Assembly (NCBI RefSeq): GCF_000612725.1
Contig: NZ_HG964450.1
Location: 552,786 to 616,785, forward strand
Length of the DNA stretch: 64,000 nucleotides
Direction: 5' to 3'
Source: Mycolicibacterium austroafricanum
GTDB taxonomy: Bacteria > Actinomycetota > Actinomycetes > Mycobacteriales > Mycobacteriaceae
Shown: positions 27,367 through 37,234 of the stretch, piece after piece
Layout: each line of letters opens with the position of its first letter
Numbering within the stretch: the first letter of the stretch is position 1
The notes under the pieces: model-generated
Databases searched by the model: none
Seen by the model: only the letters and a program-made list of their open reading frames with translations
Told to the model about the DNA's origin: nothing
Position numbers and translations under genes: made by a program

Positions 27367-30276
27367 ATGCTCGCCATCCTCGCTGCCCATGCAGTCGCCG
27401 CCCTTCTGGCGCCGCTCCTCGTGCACCGCTGGGGCCGGATGGCGTTCTACCCGCTGGCGCTCGTACCGCTGGGCTCGCTGGTCTGGGTGGTGTTGAACTG
27501 GCCGGCGCGCGGCCAGGCGCGCACCGTCGATGTGTCCTGGGTGCCCGATCTGTCGATGGACATCGCGCTGCGTTTCGACGCGCTCGCCGCGGTGATGAGC
27601 GTGCTGGTGCTCGCGATCGGCGCCCTGGTCCTGTTCTACTGCGCCGACTACTTCCACCATCACGACGGCCGCAAGGAAAAGCGCCTGCCGAGTTTCGCCG
27701 CGGAGCTGGTGGCGTTCTCCGGGGCCATGTTCGGCCTGGTCACCAGCGACAACATGCTGGTGCTCTACGTGTTCTGGGAGATCACGACGGTCTTGTCGTT
27801 CCTGCTGGTCGGGCACTATGCCGAACGGGCGACGAGCCGGCGGGCCGCGATGCAGGCGCTGCTGGTGACGACGTTCGGCGGGCTCGCGATGCTGGTCGGC
27901 ATCGTCGTGATCGGCAACATCGCGGGCACGTTCCTGCTGTCGGAGTTGATCGCCGACCCGCCCACCGGTCTGGCGGCGTCGGTGGCCGTGGTGCTGATCC
28001 TCGTCGGCGCGCTGTCGAAGTCGGCGATCGTGCCGATGCACTTCTGGCTGCCTGGCGCCATGGCCGCGCCCACCCCGGTCAGCGCGTACCTGCACGCGGC
28101 CGCGATGGTGAAGGCCGGCGTCTACCTGATCGCACGGATGACGCCCGGGTTCGCCGACAGCCCCGAGTGGCGGCCGACCGTCGTCACCCTCGGCCTGTTG
28201 ACGATGCTGCTGGCCGGCTGGCGCGCGATCCGCGAGTACGACCTGAAGCTCATCCTGGCCTTCGGCACCGTCAGCCAGCTGGGCTTCATCACCGTGATGG
28301 TGGGCGTCGGCGGCAGCGAGATGATGCTCGCCGGCCTGGCCATGCTGTGCGCGCACGCGATGTTCAAGGCCGCGCTGTTCATGACCGTCGGCATCATCGA
28401 CCACGCCACCGGAACCCGCGACATCCGCAGGCTCGCCTGGCTCGGTGACCGCAGCAGGCCGCTGCTGATCGTCGGTTGCGCGGCCGCCGCGAGCATGGCG
28501 GCGTTGCCGCCGTTCTTCGGGTTCGTCGCCAAGGAGGCGGACTTCGAAACCGTATTGCACAGCCCGTATCTGGGTGCCGCGTCACCGTTCGTACTCGCCG
28601 GCATCGTGCTGGGCTCGGTGCTGACCACCGTCTACAGCCTGCGGTTCGTGTTCGGCGCATTCGGCCGCAAAGGCCTGCCCCATCCGAGCACCCGAGTCGA
28701 GGAGATGCACCGTCCGGAGCTCGGCTTCCTGATCCCGCCCGCAATCCTGGCCGCCGCCGGGCTGCTGTTCGGCCTGTGGCCGAAGCCGCTCGACACCGTG
28801 CTGCGCAACTACAGCGACACGGTGCCCGACCCGCTGGGGTACACGGGTGACTACCACCTGGCGCTGTGGCACGGGGTGAACCTGCCGCTCCTGCTCTCGG
28901 TGCTGGTGCTGGCGGCCGGTATCGGCGTCTACTTCGGGCGCAAGCGTCTGCGCCGCGCCCGCGCGGACTTCGTGCCGCTGGGCAACGCCGACCGCATCTA
29001 CGACGCGGTCATCCGCGGCGCCGACGTGCTCTCGGTACGTCTGACCGCCCTCACCCAGCGGGGCTCGCTGCCGCAGACGCAGTCGTTCATCCTCGTCACG
29101 CTGGTGCTGCTTCCGCTCGGCGTGCTGGCCCTGGGTGCCCGCGACCGGCCGCGGTTCGAGTTGTGGGACTCCCCGCCGCAGGTGGTGGTCGGCCTGCTGA
29201 TGGTGGCCGCTGCGCTGGCGGCAGTGGTCATGCGCAACCGTCTCGCGGCGGTGTTGCTGGTCGGCGTCACCGGTTACGGCTGCGGGGCGATCTTCGCGTT
29301 CCACGGCGCACCGGATCTCGCACTGACCCAGTTCCTGGTCGAGACGTTGACGCTGGTGGCCTTCGTCCTCGTGCTGCGCACCCTGCCCGCCGAGACCAGC
29401 CGGGCCGAGAACACCCGCTTCCGGGTTCCGCGGGCCGCGCTCGCCGTCGCGGTCGGCGCGACGGTCACCACGCTGGCGGCGTTCGCGATGGCCGCCCGCA
29501 CCGGCCGGCCCATCGCCGAGCTGCTGCCCGAGGCCGCCTACGTGCTGGGCCACGGCTCGAACACCGTCAACGTCATACTCGTCGACATCCGCGCCTGGGA
29601 CACCATGGGCGAGGTCTCGGTGCTCCTCGTCGCCGCGACCGGGGTCGCGTCGATGGTGTTCCGCAGCAGGCGTTTCGGTGCCGCGCCCCGAGTCTCCGAC
29701 GCAGGGCAGCCCGACATCGGGCGGCTGCCCACATCCTTCAACACCAGCCCGGCCGCCGGCGACATCATCTGGCTGCGCGGCAGCGGACTGCGTGACCCGC
29801 GGCACCGTTCACTCGTGCTCGAGGTCGCCACCCGGCTCATCTTCCCGGTGATGATGGTGCTGTCGGCGTACTTCTTCTTCGCCGGCCACAACGTCCCCGG
29901 GGGCGGATTCGCCGGCGGCCTGATGGCGGGGCTGGCGCTGGTGCTGCGCTACCTGGCGGGTGGACGTTACGAACTCGGCGAGACGCTGCCGCTGGACGCG
30001 GGCAAGATCCTGGGTGCGGGCCTGACGCTGGCGGCAGGTACCGCCGCCGCCTCCCTGTTCCTCGGTGCCCCGGTGCTGTCGTCGGCGCTCATCCAGGTCG
30101 ATCTTCCGGTGCTCGGAACCGTCAAGTTCGTCACTGCGCTGTTCTTCGACCTCGGCGTGTATCTGATCGTGGTCGGTCTGGTGCTCGACGTACTGCGCAG
30201 CCTCGGGGCTCGCATCGACGTGGAGCTCAGTGAACAGTCCCGCCCGCAGACCGGCCGGATGGCGCGGCAGCGATGA
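27367..30276 (+). CDS. mrpA: Mrp Na+/H+ antiporter subunit A, fused with MrpB domain
   Basis: A 969-residue membrane protein, the large proton-translocating subunit of the multi-subunit Mrp antiporter, related to NuoL. Residues about 1-500 hold 14 helices with the key Glu (VFWEITTVLSFLL) and Lys (LSKSAIVPMHFWLPGAM). Around 800-940 it carries an MrpB domain (AGHNVPGGGFAGGL), which is normal for MrpAB fusions. Start is ATG 27367. The next gene overlaps by 4 bp. It is the first of six genes, A(B)-C-D-E-F-G, the standard order. Confidence 0.95.
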   Translation: MLAILAAHAVAALLAPLLVHRWGRMAFYPLALVPLGSLVWVVLNWPARGQARTVDVSWVPDLSMDIALRFDALAAVMSVLVLAIGALVLFYCADYFHHHDGRKEKRLPSFAAELVAFSGAMFGLVTSDNMLVLYVFWEITTVLSFLLVGHYAERATSRRAAMQALLVTTFGGLAMLVGIVVIGNIAGTFLLSELIADPPTGLAASVAVVLILVGALSKSAIVPMHFWLPGAMAAPTPVSAYLHAAAMVKAGVYLIARMTPGFADSPEWRPTVVTLGLLTMLLAGWRAIREYDLKLILAFGTVSQLGFITVMVGVGGSEMMLAGLAMLCAHAMFKAALFMTVGIIDHATGTRDIRRLAWLGDRSRPLLIVGCAAAASMAALPPFFGFVAKEADFETVLHSPYLGAASPFVLAGIVLGSVLTTVYSLRFVFGAFGRKGLPHPSTRVEEMHRPELGFLIPPAILAAAGLLFGLWPKPLDTVLRNYSDTVPDPLGYTGDYHLALWHGVNLPLLLSVLVLAAGIGVYFGRKRLRRARADFVPLGNADRIYDAVIRGADVLSVRLTALTQRGSLPQTQSFILVTLVLLPLGVLALGARDRPRFELWDSPPQVVVGLLMVAAALAAVVMRNRLAAVLLVGVTGYGCGAIFAFHGAPDLALTQFLVETLTLVAFVLVLRTLPAETSRAENTRFRVPRAALAVAVGATVTTLAAFAMAARTGRPIAELLPEAAYVLGHGSNTVNVILVDIRAWDTMGEVSVLLVAATGVASMVFRSRRFGAAPRVSDAGQPDIGRLPTSFNTSPAAGDIIWLRGSGLRDPRHRSLVLEVATRLIFPVMMVLSAYFFFAGHNVPGGGFAGGLMAGLALVLRYLAGGRYELGETLPLDAGKILGAGLTLAAGTAAASLFLGAPVLSSALIQVDLPVLGTVKFVTALFFDLGVYLIVVGLVLDVLRSLGARIDVELSEQSRPQTGRMARQR

Positions 30277-30740
30277 CCACCTACCTCGTCCCTCTCGTCC
30301 TGATCGGGGTGCTCACCAGCGCCGGGGTCTATCTGCTGCTGGAACGCAACCTCACCCGGATGTTGTTGGGGCTCCTGCTGATCAGCAATGCGATCAACCT
30401 GCTGATCCTCAATGCCGGCGGCCCGTCGGGTAACCCGCCGGTCCGTGGCCGCACCAGCGGTACGGAGACGACGACGGCGGACCCGTTGGCGCAGGCCATG
30501 ATCCTCACCGCGATCGTGATCACCATGGGGGTGGCCGCGTTCGTGCTGGCGCTGACCTACCGCTCGTACCGGATCAACACCATCGAGGAAGTCGCTAACG
30601 ACCCCGAGGACACCCGGGTGTCCCAGCTCTCCGGCAAGGAGGACGACGAACAAGAGGACCGCCTGGTGCCCGACGCCGCCCGCGACACCGACCTGCCCGA
30701 CGAGCTCGACGCACTGCCCGGTTACGAGGGGTCGCGATGA
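30273..30740 (+). CDS. mrpC: Mrp antiporter subunit C
   Basis: A 155-residue NuoK-like subunit with three helices (about 4-22, 28-48, 73-95) and the conserved stretch LLGLLLISNAINLLIL containing the family Asn. The last 60 residues are a charged cytoplasmic tail rich in Asp and Glu (DDEQEDRL), longer than usual for MrpC. It overlaps subunit A and subunit D by 4 bp each. Confidence 0.94.
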   Translation: MTTYLVPLVLIGVLTSAGVYLLLERNLTRMLLGLLLISNAINLLILNAGGPSGNPPVRGRTSGTETTTADPLAQAMILTAIVITMGVAAFVLALTYRSYRINTIEEVANDPEDTRVSQLSGKEDDEQEDRLVPDAARDTDLPDELDALPGYEGSR

Positions 30741-32353
30741 TCGGCGCACAGTTCGCGTCGGTACTCACACCGCTGCCGGTCCTCGTGCCCATGCTCGCGG
30801 CGGCGGCGACGCTGATCGCCGGACGTCGGCCGCGTCTTCAACGCTCGATCGTGGTTCTCGCGCTCTCGACGGTCGTCGCGGTGTCGGCCGCCTTGTTGTA
30901 TCTGGCCGACCGCGACGGAACTTTCGCGCTGCAGGTGGGCGGCTGGGGGTCCACCGAGGCCGGCATGGGCCCGCTGGGCGTGACGCTGGTGGTGGACCGG
31001 TTGTCGGCGCTGATGCTTGTGGTGTCGTCGATCGTCCTGCTCGCCGTCGTGTTCTACGCCATCGGCCAGGGCATCCGGGACGGCGATGAGCGGCAACCGG
31101 TTTCGATCTTCCTGCCCACCTACCTGGTGCTGTCGGCGGGCGTCTTCATGGCGTTTCTCGCCGGTGACCTGTTCAACCTGTTCGTCGGCTTCGAGGTACT
31201 GCTCACCGCGAGCTTCGTGCTGCTGACCATCGGGGCAAGCAAGGAACGGGTGCGCGCAGGCATCTCGTACGTGATGGTGTCGATGGTGTCGTCGCTGGTG
31301 TTCCTGTTCGGCATCGCGCTGGTGTACGCCACCACCGGAACGCTGAACCTGGCCGAGATCGCGGTCCGCCTCGACGACGTGCCCGAAGGCACCCGGATGG
31401 CGCTGTTCGCCGTCCTGCTGGTCGCGTTCGGCATCAAGGCGGCGGTCTTCCCGCTGTCGGCGTGGTTGCCCGACTCCTATCCCACCGCGCCCGCGCCCGT
31501 CACTGCGGTGTTCGCCGGCCTGCTCACCAAAGTCGGTGTGTACGCCATTATCCGCGCCCATTCGCTGCTGTTCCCCGGCGGCGGGATGGACCGTGTCCTC
31601 CTGGTGGCGGGTCTGCTGACGATGATCATCGGCATCTTCGGCGCGATCGCCCAGAGCGACATCAAGCGACTGCTGTCCTTCACGCTGGTCAGTCACATCG
31701 GCTACATGGTGTTCGGCATCGCGCTGTCGACCCACCTCGGGATGTCGGGGGCGATCTACTATGTCGCACACCACATCCTGGTGCAGACGACGCTGTTCCT
31801 CGTCGTCGGTCTGATCGAGCGGCAAGCCGGCGCGTCCACTTTGGAGCGCCTCGGCGGTCTGGCCGCCGCGAGTCCGCTGCTGGCGTTCGTCTTCGTCGTC
31901 CCTGCGCTCAATCTCGGTGGCATCCCCCCGTTCTCGGGATTCATCGGCAAGGTGGCGCTGCTGGAGGCCGGCGCCCAATCCGGGTCGGTGCTGGCGTGGG
32001 CCCTGGTGGCGGGCAGCGTCGCGACGAGCCTGCTGACGCTCTACGTGGTGGCGCGGGTGTGGACCAAGGCGTTCTGGCGGTCGCGGGAGGACGCACCCGA
32101 GGGACACCTGTCGGGTCCGGCCCCGGCGGCTCTGCTGGACAACACCGACGAGACCATGGACATCGAACTGGCCGACCGGGACGACGTGGGCAGGATGCCG
32201 GTCGGCATGCTGGCGCCGACCGGTGCGCTCATCGTCGTCGGACTGTTGCTGACGATCCTGGCCGGCCCGATCTTCGGCTACAGCGATCGGGCCGCCGGCG
32301 AGGTGATCGATCGCGGTCAATACATCGGCGCGGTCCTCGGGGGGACACGATGA
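30737..32353 (+). CDS. mrpD: Mrp antiporter subunit D
   Basis: A 538-residue NuoM/N-like proton-translocating subunit. About 14 helices include the Glu in NLFVGFEVLLTASFVLL and the Lys in FGIKAAVFPLSAWLPDSY. With MrpA it forms the ion path of the antiporter. It starts at ATG 30737 within the mrpC stop and overlaps mrpE by 4 bp. Confidence 0.95.
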   Translation: MIGAQFASVLTPLPVLVPMLAAAATLIAGRRPRLQRSIVVLALSTVVAVSAALLYLADRDGTFALQVGGWGSTEAGMGPLGVTLVVDRLSALMLVVSSIVLLAVVFYAIGQGIRDGDERQPVSIFLPTYLVLSAGVFMAFLAGDLFNLFVGFEVLLTASFVLLTIGASKERVRAGISYVMVSMVSSLVFLFGIALVYATTGTLNLAEIAVRLDDVPEGTRMALFAVLLVAFGIKAAVFPLSAWLPDSYPTAPAPVTAVFAGLLTKVGVYAIIRAHSLLFPGGGMDRVLLVAGLLTMIIGIFGAIAQSDIKRLLSFTLVSHIGYMVFGIALSTHLGMSGAIYYVAHHILVQTTLFLVVGLIERQAGASTLERLGGLAAASPLLAFVFVVPALNLGGIPPFSGFIGKVALLEAGAQSGSVLAWALVAGSVATSLLTLYVVARVWTKAFWRSREDAPEGHLSGPAPAALLDNTDETMDIELADRDDVGRMPVGMLAPTGALIVVGLLLTILAGPIFGYSDRAAGEVIDRGQYIGAVLGGTR

Positions 32354-32889
32354 GACTGCTCGCGCTCCGCGCCTGGATGGTGTGCTGGCTCATCCTGGTA
32401 TGGGTTCTGTTGTGGGGCAACATCTCTGCGGCCAACATCGTGTCCGGCCTGGCGGTCGCGCTCGTCATCACCCTGCTGCTCCCGTTACCGCCGGTTCCCG
32501 TGGAGGGCCGGCTCCATCCCCTTTCGGTGCTGCGGCTGGTCGTGACCGTGGCCTACTGGCTGGTCGTGTCATCGATCCAGGTGGCGGCGCTGGCCGTGAA
32601 GCCGGGACCGCCACCGCTGACCGCGGTGCTGCGGGCACACCTGGACGTCAAGTCCGATCTGGTGCTGGCATTGGCGGTCAACATCTTGAACCTGACCCCC
32701 GGGAATATCGTGCTGGAGATCGACCAGGCGCGCCGGATGATCTACGTGCACGTCCTCGACGTCGGGTCCGACCGCACCGTCAACCGCTTCTATCACCAGA
32801 TCGACCAACTGCAGAAGCTCCTGGTGGCCTCGTTCGAGCGCGAGGCGGACTGGAAGCCGTCGGCGGAGAAGGAGGTGGACCCCGCATGA
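32350..32889 (+). CDS. mrpE: Mrp antiporter subunit E
   Basis: A 179-residue subunit. Helices lie at about 8-26, 31-50 and 62-83, followed by a cytoplasmic domain with LNLTPGNIVLEID, the conserved MrpE motif. It stabilises the complex and is required for ion exchange. The TGA overlaps the mrpF ATG. The start ATG 32350 is inside the mrpD stop. Confidence 0.93.
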   Translation: MRLLALRAWMVCWLILVWVLLWGNISAANIVSGLAVALVITLLLPLPPVPVEGRLHPLSVLRLVVTVAYWLVVSSIQVAALAVKPGPPPLTAVLRAHLDVKSDLVLALAVNILNLTPGNIVLEIDQARRMIYVHVLDVGSDRTVNRFYHQIDQLQKLLVASFEREADWKPSAEKEVDPA

Positions 32890-33173
32890 TGTACGTCTGG
32901 ATCGCGGCCGGTGCGATGCTGTCGCTGGCGGCCCTGACCACCATGTTCCGCATGCTGCTCGGCCCGACCACGCTGGACCGGTTGGTCGCCCTCGACACGC
33001 TTGTCGCGGTGACGATGTGCGCCATCGGCACCTGGGCGGCGTTCAGCCTCGACACCACGGTCACGTACAGCCTGACCGCGCTGGCGCTGATCACGTTCGT
33101 CGGCTCGGTCAGCGTCGCGAGGTTCCGCGTTCCGGACATCGCCGACCCTGCGGACAAGGGGCCCGCGCGATGA
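32886..33173 (+). CDS. mrpF: Mrp antiporter subunit F
   Basis: A 95-residue protein with three helices (about 3-22, 33-52, 58-77) and the conserved GPTTLDRLVALDT between the first two, where the Asp residues are functionally important in MrpF. Either of two adjacent ATGs (32886, 32889) may start it. It overlaps mrpE and mrpG. Confidence 0.93.
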   Translation: MMYVWIAAGAMLSLAALTTMFRMLLGPTTLDRLVALDTLVAVTMCAIGTWAAFSLDTTVTYSLTALALITFVGSVSVARFRVPDIADPADKGPAR

Positions 33174-33538
33174 ACGTCTCCGACATCGTCGCAGCCGTGC
33201 TGATCCTGGGCGGGTCGGCGCTGGCGCTGACCGCGGCGATCGGCGTCGTCAGATTCCCCGACACGCTGTCGCGGATGCACGCGGCCACCAAGCCGCAGGT
33301 GCTCGGCCTGCTGCTGGTGCTCGCCGGTGCCGCGATCCGGCTGCGCGGCAACGTCGACATCGGCATGCTGATCCTGACCGGCATGTTCACGACGATCACC
33401 GCACCCGTGATCGCCAACCGGGTCGGGCAGCTCGCCTACCGGGAGCAGAACATCCGCGACGATCTGCTGACCAGGGACGAGATGCATGATTTCGCCGCCG
33501 AACGGGAATCCGGCGGCCATGACAGTTCTGGGCGGTGA
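33170..33538 (+). CDS. mrpG: Mrp antiporter subunit G
   Basis: A 122-residue protein with three helices (about 6-28, 41-57, 62-83) and the conserved VVRFPDTLSRMHAATKPQ, the MrpG signature. It completes the six-gene operon. The methyltransferase gene that follows starts 20 bp inside it, in another frame, so the operon may extend one gene further. Confidence 0.93.
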   Translation: MNVSDIVAAVLILGGSALALTAAIGVVRFPDTLSRMHAATKPQVLGLLLVLAGAAIRLRGNVDIGMLILTGMFTTITAPVIANRVGQLAYREQNIRDDLLTRDEMHDFAAERESGGHDSSGR

Positions 33539-34256
33539 CGCGGACGCCGTCTACGCCGACCTCACCCCCGCGCGCGTCGCGATGGCACGCGCACGGGAGG
33601 CGGGCGAAACGTGTCCGCTGTTCACCGATCCCTACGCCGGATTGCTGGCCGGGGGCGCCGCGGAAGACCGCCCCGCGATAACGAATTACGTTGCCGCCCG
33701 GACGAAATGGTTCGACGACTACTTCCTGGCGGCGAGTTCGGCGGGTGTCTCGCAGGTGGTGATCCTGGCCGGGGCCCTCGACACGCGGGCGTGGCGGCTG
33801 CCGTGGCTCAACGACACGGTCATCTACGAGGTCGAGCAGCCTGCGCTGTTGGAGTTCAAGCAGCGCGCCCTGGCACAGGCGGGCGCGGAAGCGGCCGCCC
33901 GGCACGTCCCGGTTCCCGTCGACCCGGACGACGACTGGCCGAGAGCGCTGACCGCGGCGGGATTCGACCACACCGAACCGACCGCGTGGGCGGCCGAGGG
34001 CCTGCTGCCGACGTTGTCGGCGCAGGCACAGGAGCAATTGCTCGGCAACATCGATCTCTACAGCGCGCGTGACAGCAGGTTCGGCCTCGAGACCCTTTCC
34101 TCGGGCCCTGACCACGCCTGCTCGCTGTGCGCCCGCCTCTGGGAGGTGAACTCGACGACCATCCCCGATCTGCTGGACCGCTACCACCGCACACCACCGC
34201 AACCCCGCGATGATCCGTTGCGTCACAGCGTCTTTCTCGACGCCGCGAAGCTGTGA
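33519..34256 (+). CDS. SAM-dependent methyltransferase, PPM1/leucine-carboxyl-type (short form)
   Basis: A 245-residue member of the mycobacterial methyltransferase family typified by TIGR00027. It shows DPYAGLLAG, then VAARTKWFDDYF and ILAGALDTRAWRLPW, the SAM-binding strand with the usual G-D-TR, and IYEVEQPALLEFKQ. Most relatives are about 300 residues, so this is short. The missing part appears to be mainly in the middle and C-terminal region. The start is ATG 33519 (MTVLGGDADAVY), 20 bp inside mrpG. Its stop touches, without a gap, the stop of the LON-domain gene. Substrate unknown. Confidence 0.82.
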   Translation: MTVLGGDADAVYADLTPARVAMARAREAGETCPLFTDPYAGLLAGGAAEDRPAITNYVAARTKWFDDYFLAASSAGVSQVVILAGALDTRAWRLPWLNDTVIYEVEQPALLEFKQRALAQAGAEAAARHVPVPVDPDDDWPRALTAAGFDHTEPTAWAAEGLLPTLSAQAQEQLLGNIDLYSARDSRFGLETLSSGPDHACSLCARLWEVNSTTIPDLLDRYHRTPPQPRDDPLRHSVFLDAAKL

Positions 34257-34889
34257 TCACTCCGACAGCTGGAATTCCACCATCGCGGTCACCGTGTCCA
34301 CCGCTTCGGACAGCGCGGTGACCCGTTCCGCGGCGCTCGGCGCGGCCAGCACCGAGTACCGGTCTGCCTGACCCATGGGCAGACGAGCCGTCAACGCGTA
34401 CAACCACTTCGCCGCTTCCCCGGATTCGTCGGCGCCGGCCACGATATCCCGGGCGTTGACCTGTGCGCCGCGCGCGGCGGCGATCCGCTCGAACAACGCC
34501 ACCATCCGGTCCTCGATGTCCTGGATGGCCTCGACGTCGACCGCCTGCCCCGGCTCGTCGGGCCGCAGCTCGACCACCGCCCTCGGGTACGGGTCGTCGG
34601 GAAGCCATTCGAGGACCCGAATCCGTTCCCCTATCACGCATTTCAGCCGGTATCGACCGGAACCCATGTCGACGCACTCGGCGATGTGGGCAAGTGCCCC
34701 GATGTCGCTGCGGGTGTCGCCGCCACCCACCTCTCGACCGGCGGCGATGAGCACCACCCCGAACGCCGGATCCTCGGCGGCCAGACATGCCTGCACCAGC
34801 GCCGAGTATCGCGGTTCGAAGATCCGCAACGGCAGTTCCTCGCCGGGCAGCATCGCCACCTCGAGCGGGAACATCGGCACCGTCGGCAT
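34257..34889 (-). CDS. LON peptidase substrate-binding-domain protein (Rv0434-like)
   Basis: A 210-residue stand-alone LON N-terminal domain. It begins MFPLEVAMLPGEELPLRIFEPRY, and RYRLKCVIGERIRVLEWLPDDPY follows near residue 80. There is no protease or ATPase domain, so it may act as an adaptor. It ends the leftward run DUF3263-virR-sodC-ybdK-LON, with 3 bp to the gene before it. M. tuberculosis Rv0434 has the same place. Confidence 0.9.
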   Translation of the reverse strand: MPTVPMFPLEVAMLPGEELPLRIFEPRYSALVQACLAAEDPAFGVVLIAAGREVGGGDTRSDIGALAHIAECVDMGSGRYRLKCVIGERIRVLEWLPDDPYPRAVVELRPDEPGQAVDVEAIQDIEDRMVALFERIAAARGAQVNARDIVAGADESGEAAKWLYALTARLPMGQADRYSVLAAPSAAERVTALSEAVDTVTAMVEFQLSE

Positions 34890-34892
34890 GGT

Positions 34893-36035
34893 CTACAGCA
34901 CCAACTCGCTCACCAGGGCGTCGACCACGGCCCGCAGATCACCGTCGTGCTCTTCGGCGACCCGACGCTGGCGCTGATAGGAGGCGCCGTTGTGGTAGAT
35001 GTCGGGAACGCGGGAGAGCTCTTCGACACACGACAGCCGCTTCGCCACCGGCTGCAGACGCTCCAGCAGGTCGTCGAGATCCTCGGTGACCAGCCGCTCG
35101 TTGCTGTCGGCGTCCAGGATGATGATGGCGTCCAGGCCGTAACGTGCTGCGCGCCATTTGTTTTCCTGCACATGCCACGGAGGCATCACCGGCAGCGACT
35201 CACCCGCGTCGAGGCGGCGGTCCAGATCGACGATCAGGCAGTGGGTGAGGGCGACCAGCGCCGACAGCTCGTGCAGATTGGAGACGCCGTCGAAGATCCT
35301 GACCTCGATGGTGCCGAGATGCGGGGACGGCCTGATGTCCCAGCGGATCTCGTTCATGTGATCGATGATCCCGGTCTTCTTCTGGTCACTGACGAATCGC
35401 TCGAACTCACGCCATTCCTGGAAGTGGAAGGGCAGCCCGGCCGTCGGCAACTGCTGGAACATCATCGCCCGGTTACTGGCGTAGCCGGTGTCCTCACCGT
35501 CCCAGTACGGAGAGGACGCCGACAGCGCCAGCAGATGCGGGTACTGATGCAGCAACGCGGTGATGATCGGCATCACCTTGTGCGCCGACGAAACACCGAC
35601 GTGGACGTGCACGCCCCAGATCAGCATCTGGCGACCCCACCACTGGGTGCGCTTGATCAGCTCGGCATAGCGCGGCGCGTCGGTGAGTTTCTGTACCGAC
35701 CAGTCCGCGAACGGATGGGTGCCTGCGCAGAACAGGTCCATGCCGCGCTCGCGCACCACCTCACGCACCGGGCGCAGCGTGGATGCAAGGTCCTCCATGG
35801 CCTCACCGGCGTTGTCGCAGATCCCGGTGACGACCTCAACGGTGTTGCGCAGCAACTCCTTGTGCACCCGAGGGTTCTCGCCGATCTCGGCGATCACCGA
35901 GGCTGCTTCGTTGCTCAGGTCACGGGTGGTGGCATCGACGAGCGCGAACTCCCATTCGACGCCCACGGTAGGCCGGACCGACCCGACGAAGTCGATGCGG
36001 CCGTCAGCCCGTTGGTCAGCCGCCAGTGATGACAC
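34893..36035 (-). CDS. Glutamate-cysteine ligase-like carboxylate-amine ligase (YbdK type, Rv0433-like)
   Basis: A 380-residue ATP-grasp-like ligase of the GCS2/YbdK family. The N-terminus reads [13 protein letters not shown], with the Glu of the active site, followed by [14 protein letters not shown] and [15 protein letters not shown]. Mycobacteria lack glutathione, so its substrate is not glutamate plus cysteine in the usual sense. E. coli YbdK has weak gamma-glutamyl-cysteine ligase activity. Start is GTG 36035, 20 bp inside the sodC stop region, so coupled translation is likely. The LON gene follows after 3 bp. Confidence 0.9.
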   Translation of the reverse strand: MSSLAADQRADGRIDFVGSVRPTVGVEWEFALVDATTRDLSNEAASVIAEIGENPRVHKELLRNTVEVVTGICDNAGEAMEDLASTLRPVREVVRERGMDLFCAGTHPFADWSVQKLTDAPRYAELIKRTQWWGRQMLIWGVHVHVGVSSAHKVMPIITALLHQYPHLLALSASSPYWDGEDTGYASNRAMMFQQLPTAGLPFHFQEWREFERFVSDQKKTGIIDHMNEIRWDIRPSPHLGTIEVRIFDGVSNLHELSALVALTHCLIVDLDRRLDAGESLPVMPPWHVQENKWRAARYGLDAIIILDADSNERLVTEDLDDLLERLQPVAKRLSCVEELSRVPDIYHNGASYQRQRRVAEEHDGDLRAVVDALVSELVL

Positions 36036-36723
36036 CGCAGGCCACCCGCGCTCCGGCGTCGCCGGTCGCCAGGGTGGTCTGATCCGGTGGCGGCGCACCG
36101 TTGACCTGCTGGTAGCGCTCCGGCGGGATGTTGGCGAAGTTGTCGGCCTTCTCGTGGATGATCAGCGCGGTACCCGCGCCGTCGAGCAGGTCTTCCTTGG
36201 TGAAGGCGTCGGTGGTCGTCACCAGCTTCGCCGAACCGTCCTCGCGCACCTGCAACGACGACAGGTCGCCGCTGGCGGGGTGCCCGCTGTGCCCGGACAC
36301 CTGGAAGTGGCCGCCTGCGGAATTGAAGTCGGCCGGTGCGCCGCCCGTCGGTGCGACGGAGTCGGCCTCGCACTTGCCCACCGAATGGATGTGGATGCCG
36401 TGGAACCCCGGCGTCAACTCGCCCGCACCGCTGGCCTCGACCGTGACGGTGGCGTAGCCGTCGGAGAACGTGATGTCGGCGGTGGCGACGGTGGTGCCGT
36501 CGGCCAGCTTCAGGTCGGCCGTCAGCGTCTCGCCACCTGCCTGCGTACCGCTCCCGTGTCCGGAACCCTGCTCGTCCGGCCCCGCCGTCGGGGAGGGCGA
36601 ACCTGTCCATACCGGGGGCGTGGTGCCGGGCGAATCCGAGGGCACTTCTCCGGGAGGAGAGCACGCACTCAAGGCAAGTGCGGGCACTGCGAACAATGTG
36701 GCGGCAGCGACGGACCTGAGCAT
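36016..36723 (-). CDS. sodC: Periplasmic Cu/Zn superoxide dismutase lipoprotein
   Basis: A 235-residue lipoprotein. The lipobox is LSAC with Cys21, and a Pro-rich linker follows. The Cu/Zn-SOD domain has [29 protein letters not shown] and [11 protein letters not shown], carrying the metal-ligand His residues, and the disulphide cysteine in ARVACGVI. It dismutates superoxide outside the membrane. ATG 36723 is the chosen start; TTG 36729 is an alternative. It lies 10 bp after virR and overlaps the ybdK-type gene. Confidence 0.94.
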   Translation of the reverse strand: MLRSVAAATLFAVPALALSACSPPGEVPSDSPGTTPPVWTGSPSPTAGPDEQGSGHGSGTQAGGETLTADLKLADGTTVATADITFSDGYATVTVEASGAGELTPGFHGIHIHSVGKCEADSVAPTGGAPADFNSAGGHFQVSGHSGHPASGDLSSLQVREDGSAKLVTTTDAFTKEDLLDGAGTALIIHEKADNFANIPPERYQQVNGAPPPDQTTLATGDAGARVACGVITGG

Positions 36724-36733
36724 GAGCAAGAGC

Positions 36734-37192
36734 CTAGCCGGTGACCAGTACGACCACTCCCGGTGGCTGCTCTGTGAGCTCGGGCACCCGCGGGGCGACC
36801 GGCGCTTCGAGTAGTCGGCCGACCTCTTCTGCGGCCTCCTGCTCGCCGGGTTCCTCCCCGAAGTACACCGTGGTCACCGTCACCTCGGGCACGACGAGGT
36901 TGCCGACCTCGGTCACGTTCCACTTGTCGTCGCGCAGCCGGGTGGCCGTCGCTTCGGCGGCGCCTGCGGTCTCGGAGATGTTGAACACGCGCACGTCAGG
37001 CCTGGCCGGTTCTTCGGGCGCGGCGCTCGTGGTGGTGGTCGTCGTCACGGTGGTCGCCGTGGCCGACGACTCGTCGTCACCGTCGGACCCGCCCATGGAC
37101 TGCAGGGCGACGAGCAGGAAGACGACGCCCAGGAACAGCAGGACCATCACCATGGCGCGAAGGGGCAGTCCCGAGGACTCTCGCTGGTTCAT
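36734..37192 (-). CDS. virR: VirR/LytR-C-domain membrane-anchored protein (Rv0431-like)
   Basis: A 152-residue protein with a short cytoplasmic segment, one helix (about 12-30), a Thr/Ala-rich linker (about 40-60), and a LytR C-terminal domain: [23 protein letters not shown], then VTTVYFGE and [14 protein letters not shown]. tuberculosis VirR (Rv0431, 164 residues) controls vesicle production and host immune response and affects cell wall cross-linking. The name rests on synteny and domain build. It is 10 bp upstream of sodC. Confidence 0.9.
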   Translation of the reverse strand: MNQRESSGLPLRAMVMVLLFLGVVFLLVALQSMGGSDGDDESSATATTVTTTTTTSAAPEEPARPDVRVFNISETAGAAEATATRLRDDKWNVTEVGNLVVPEVTVTTVYFGEEPGEQEAAEEVGRLLEAPVAPRVPELTEQPPGVVVLVTG

Positions 37193-37234
37193 CGGCGCCT
37201 ACTGTATCGCGGGCCGGGACGTTGCCCCGGTGAC

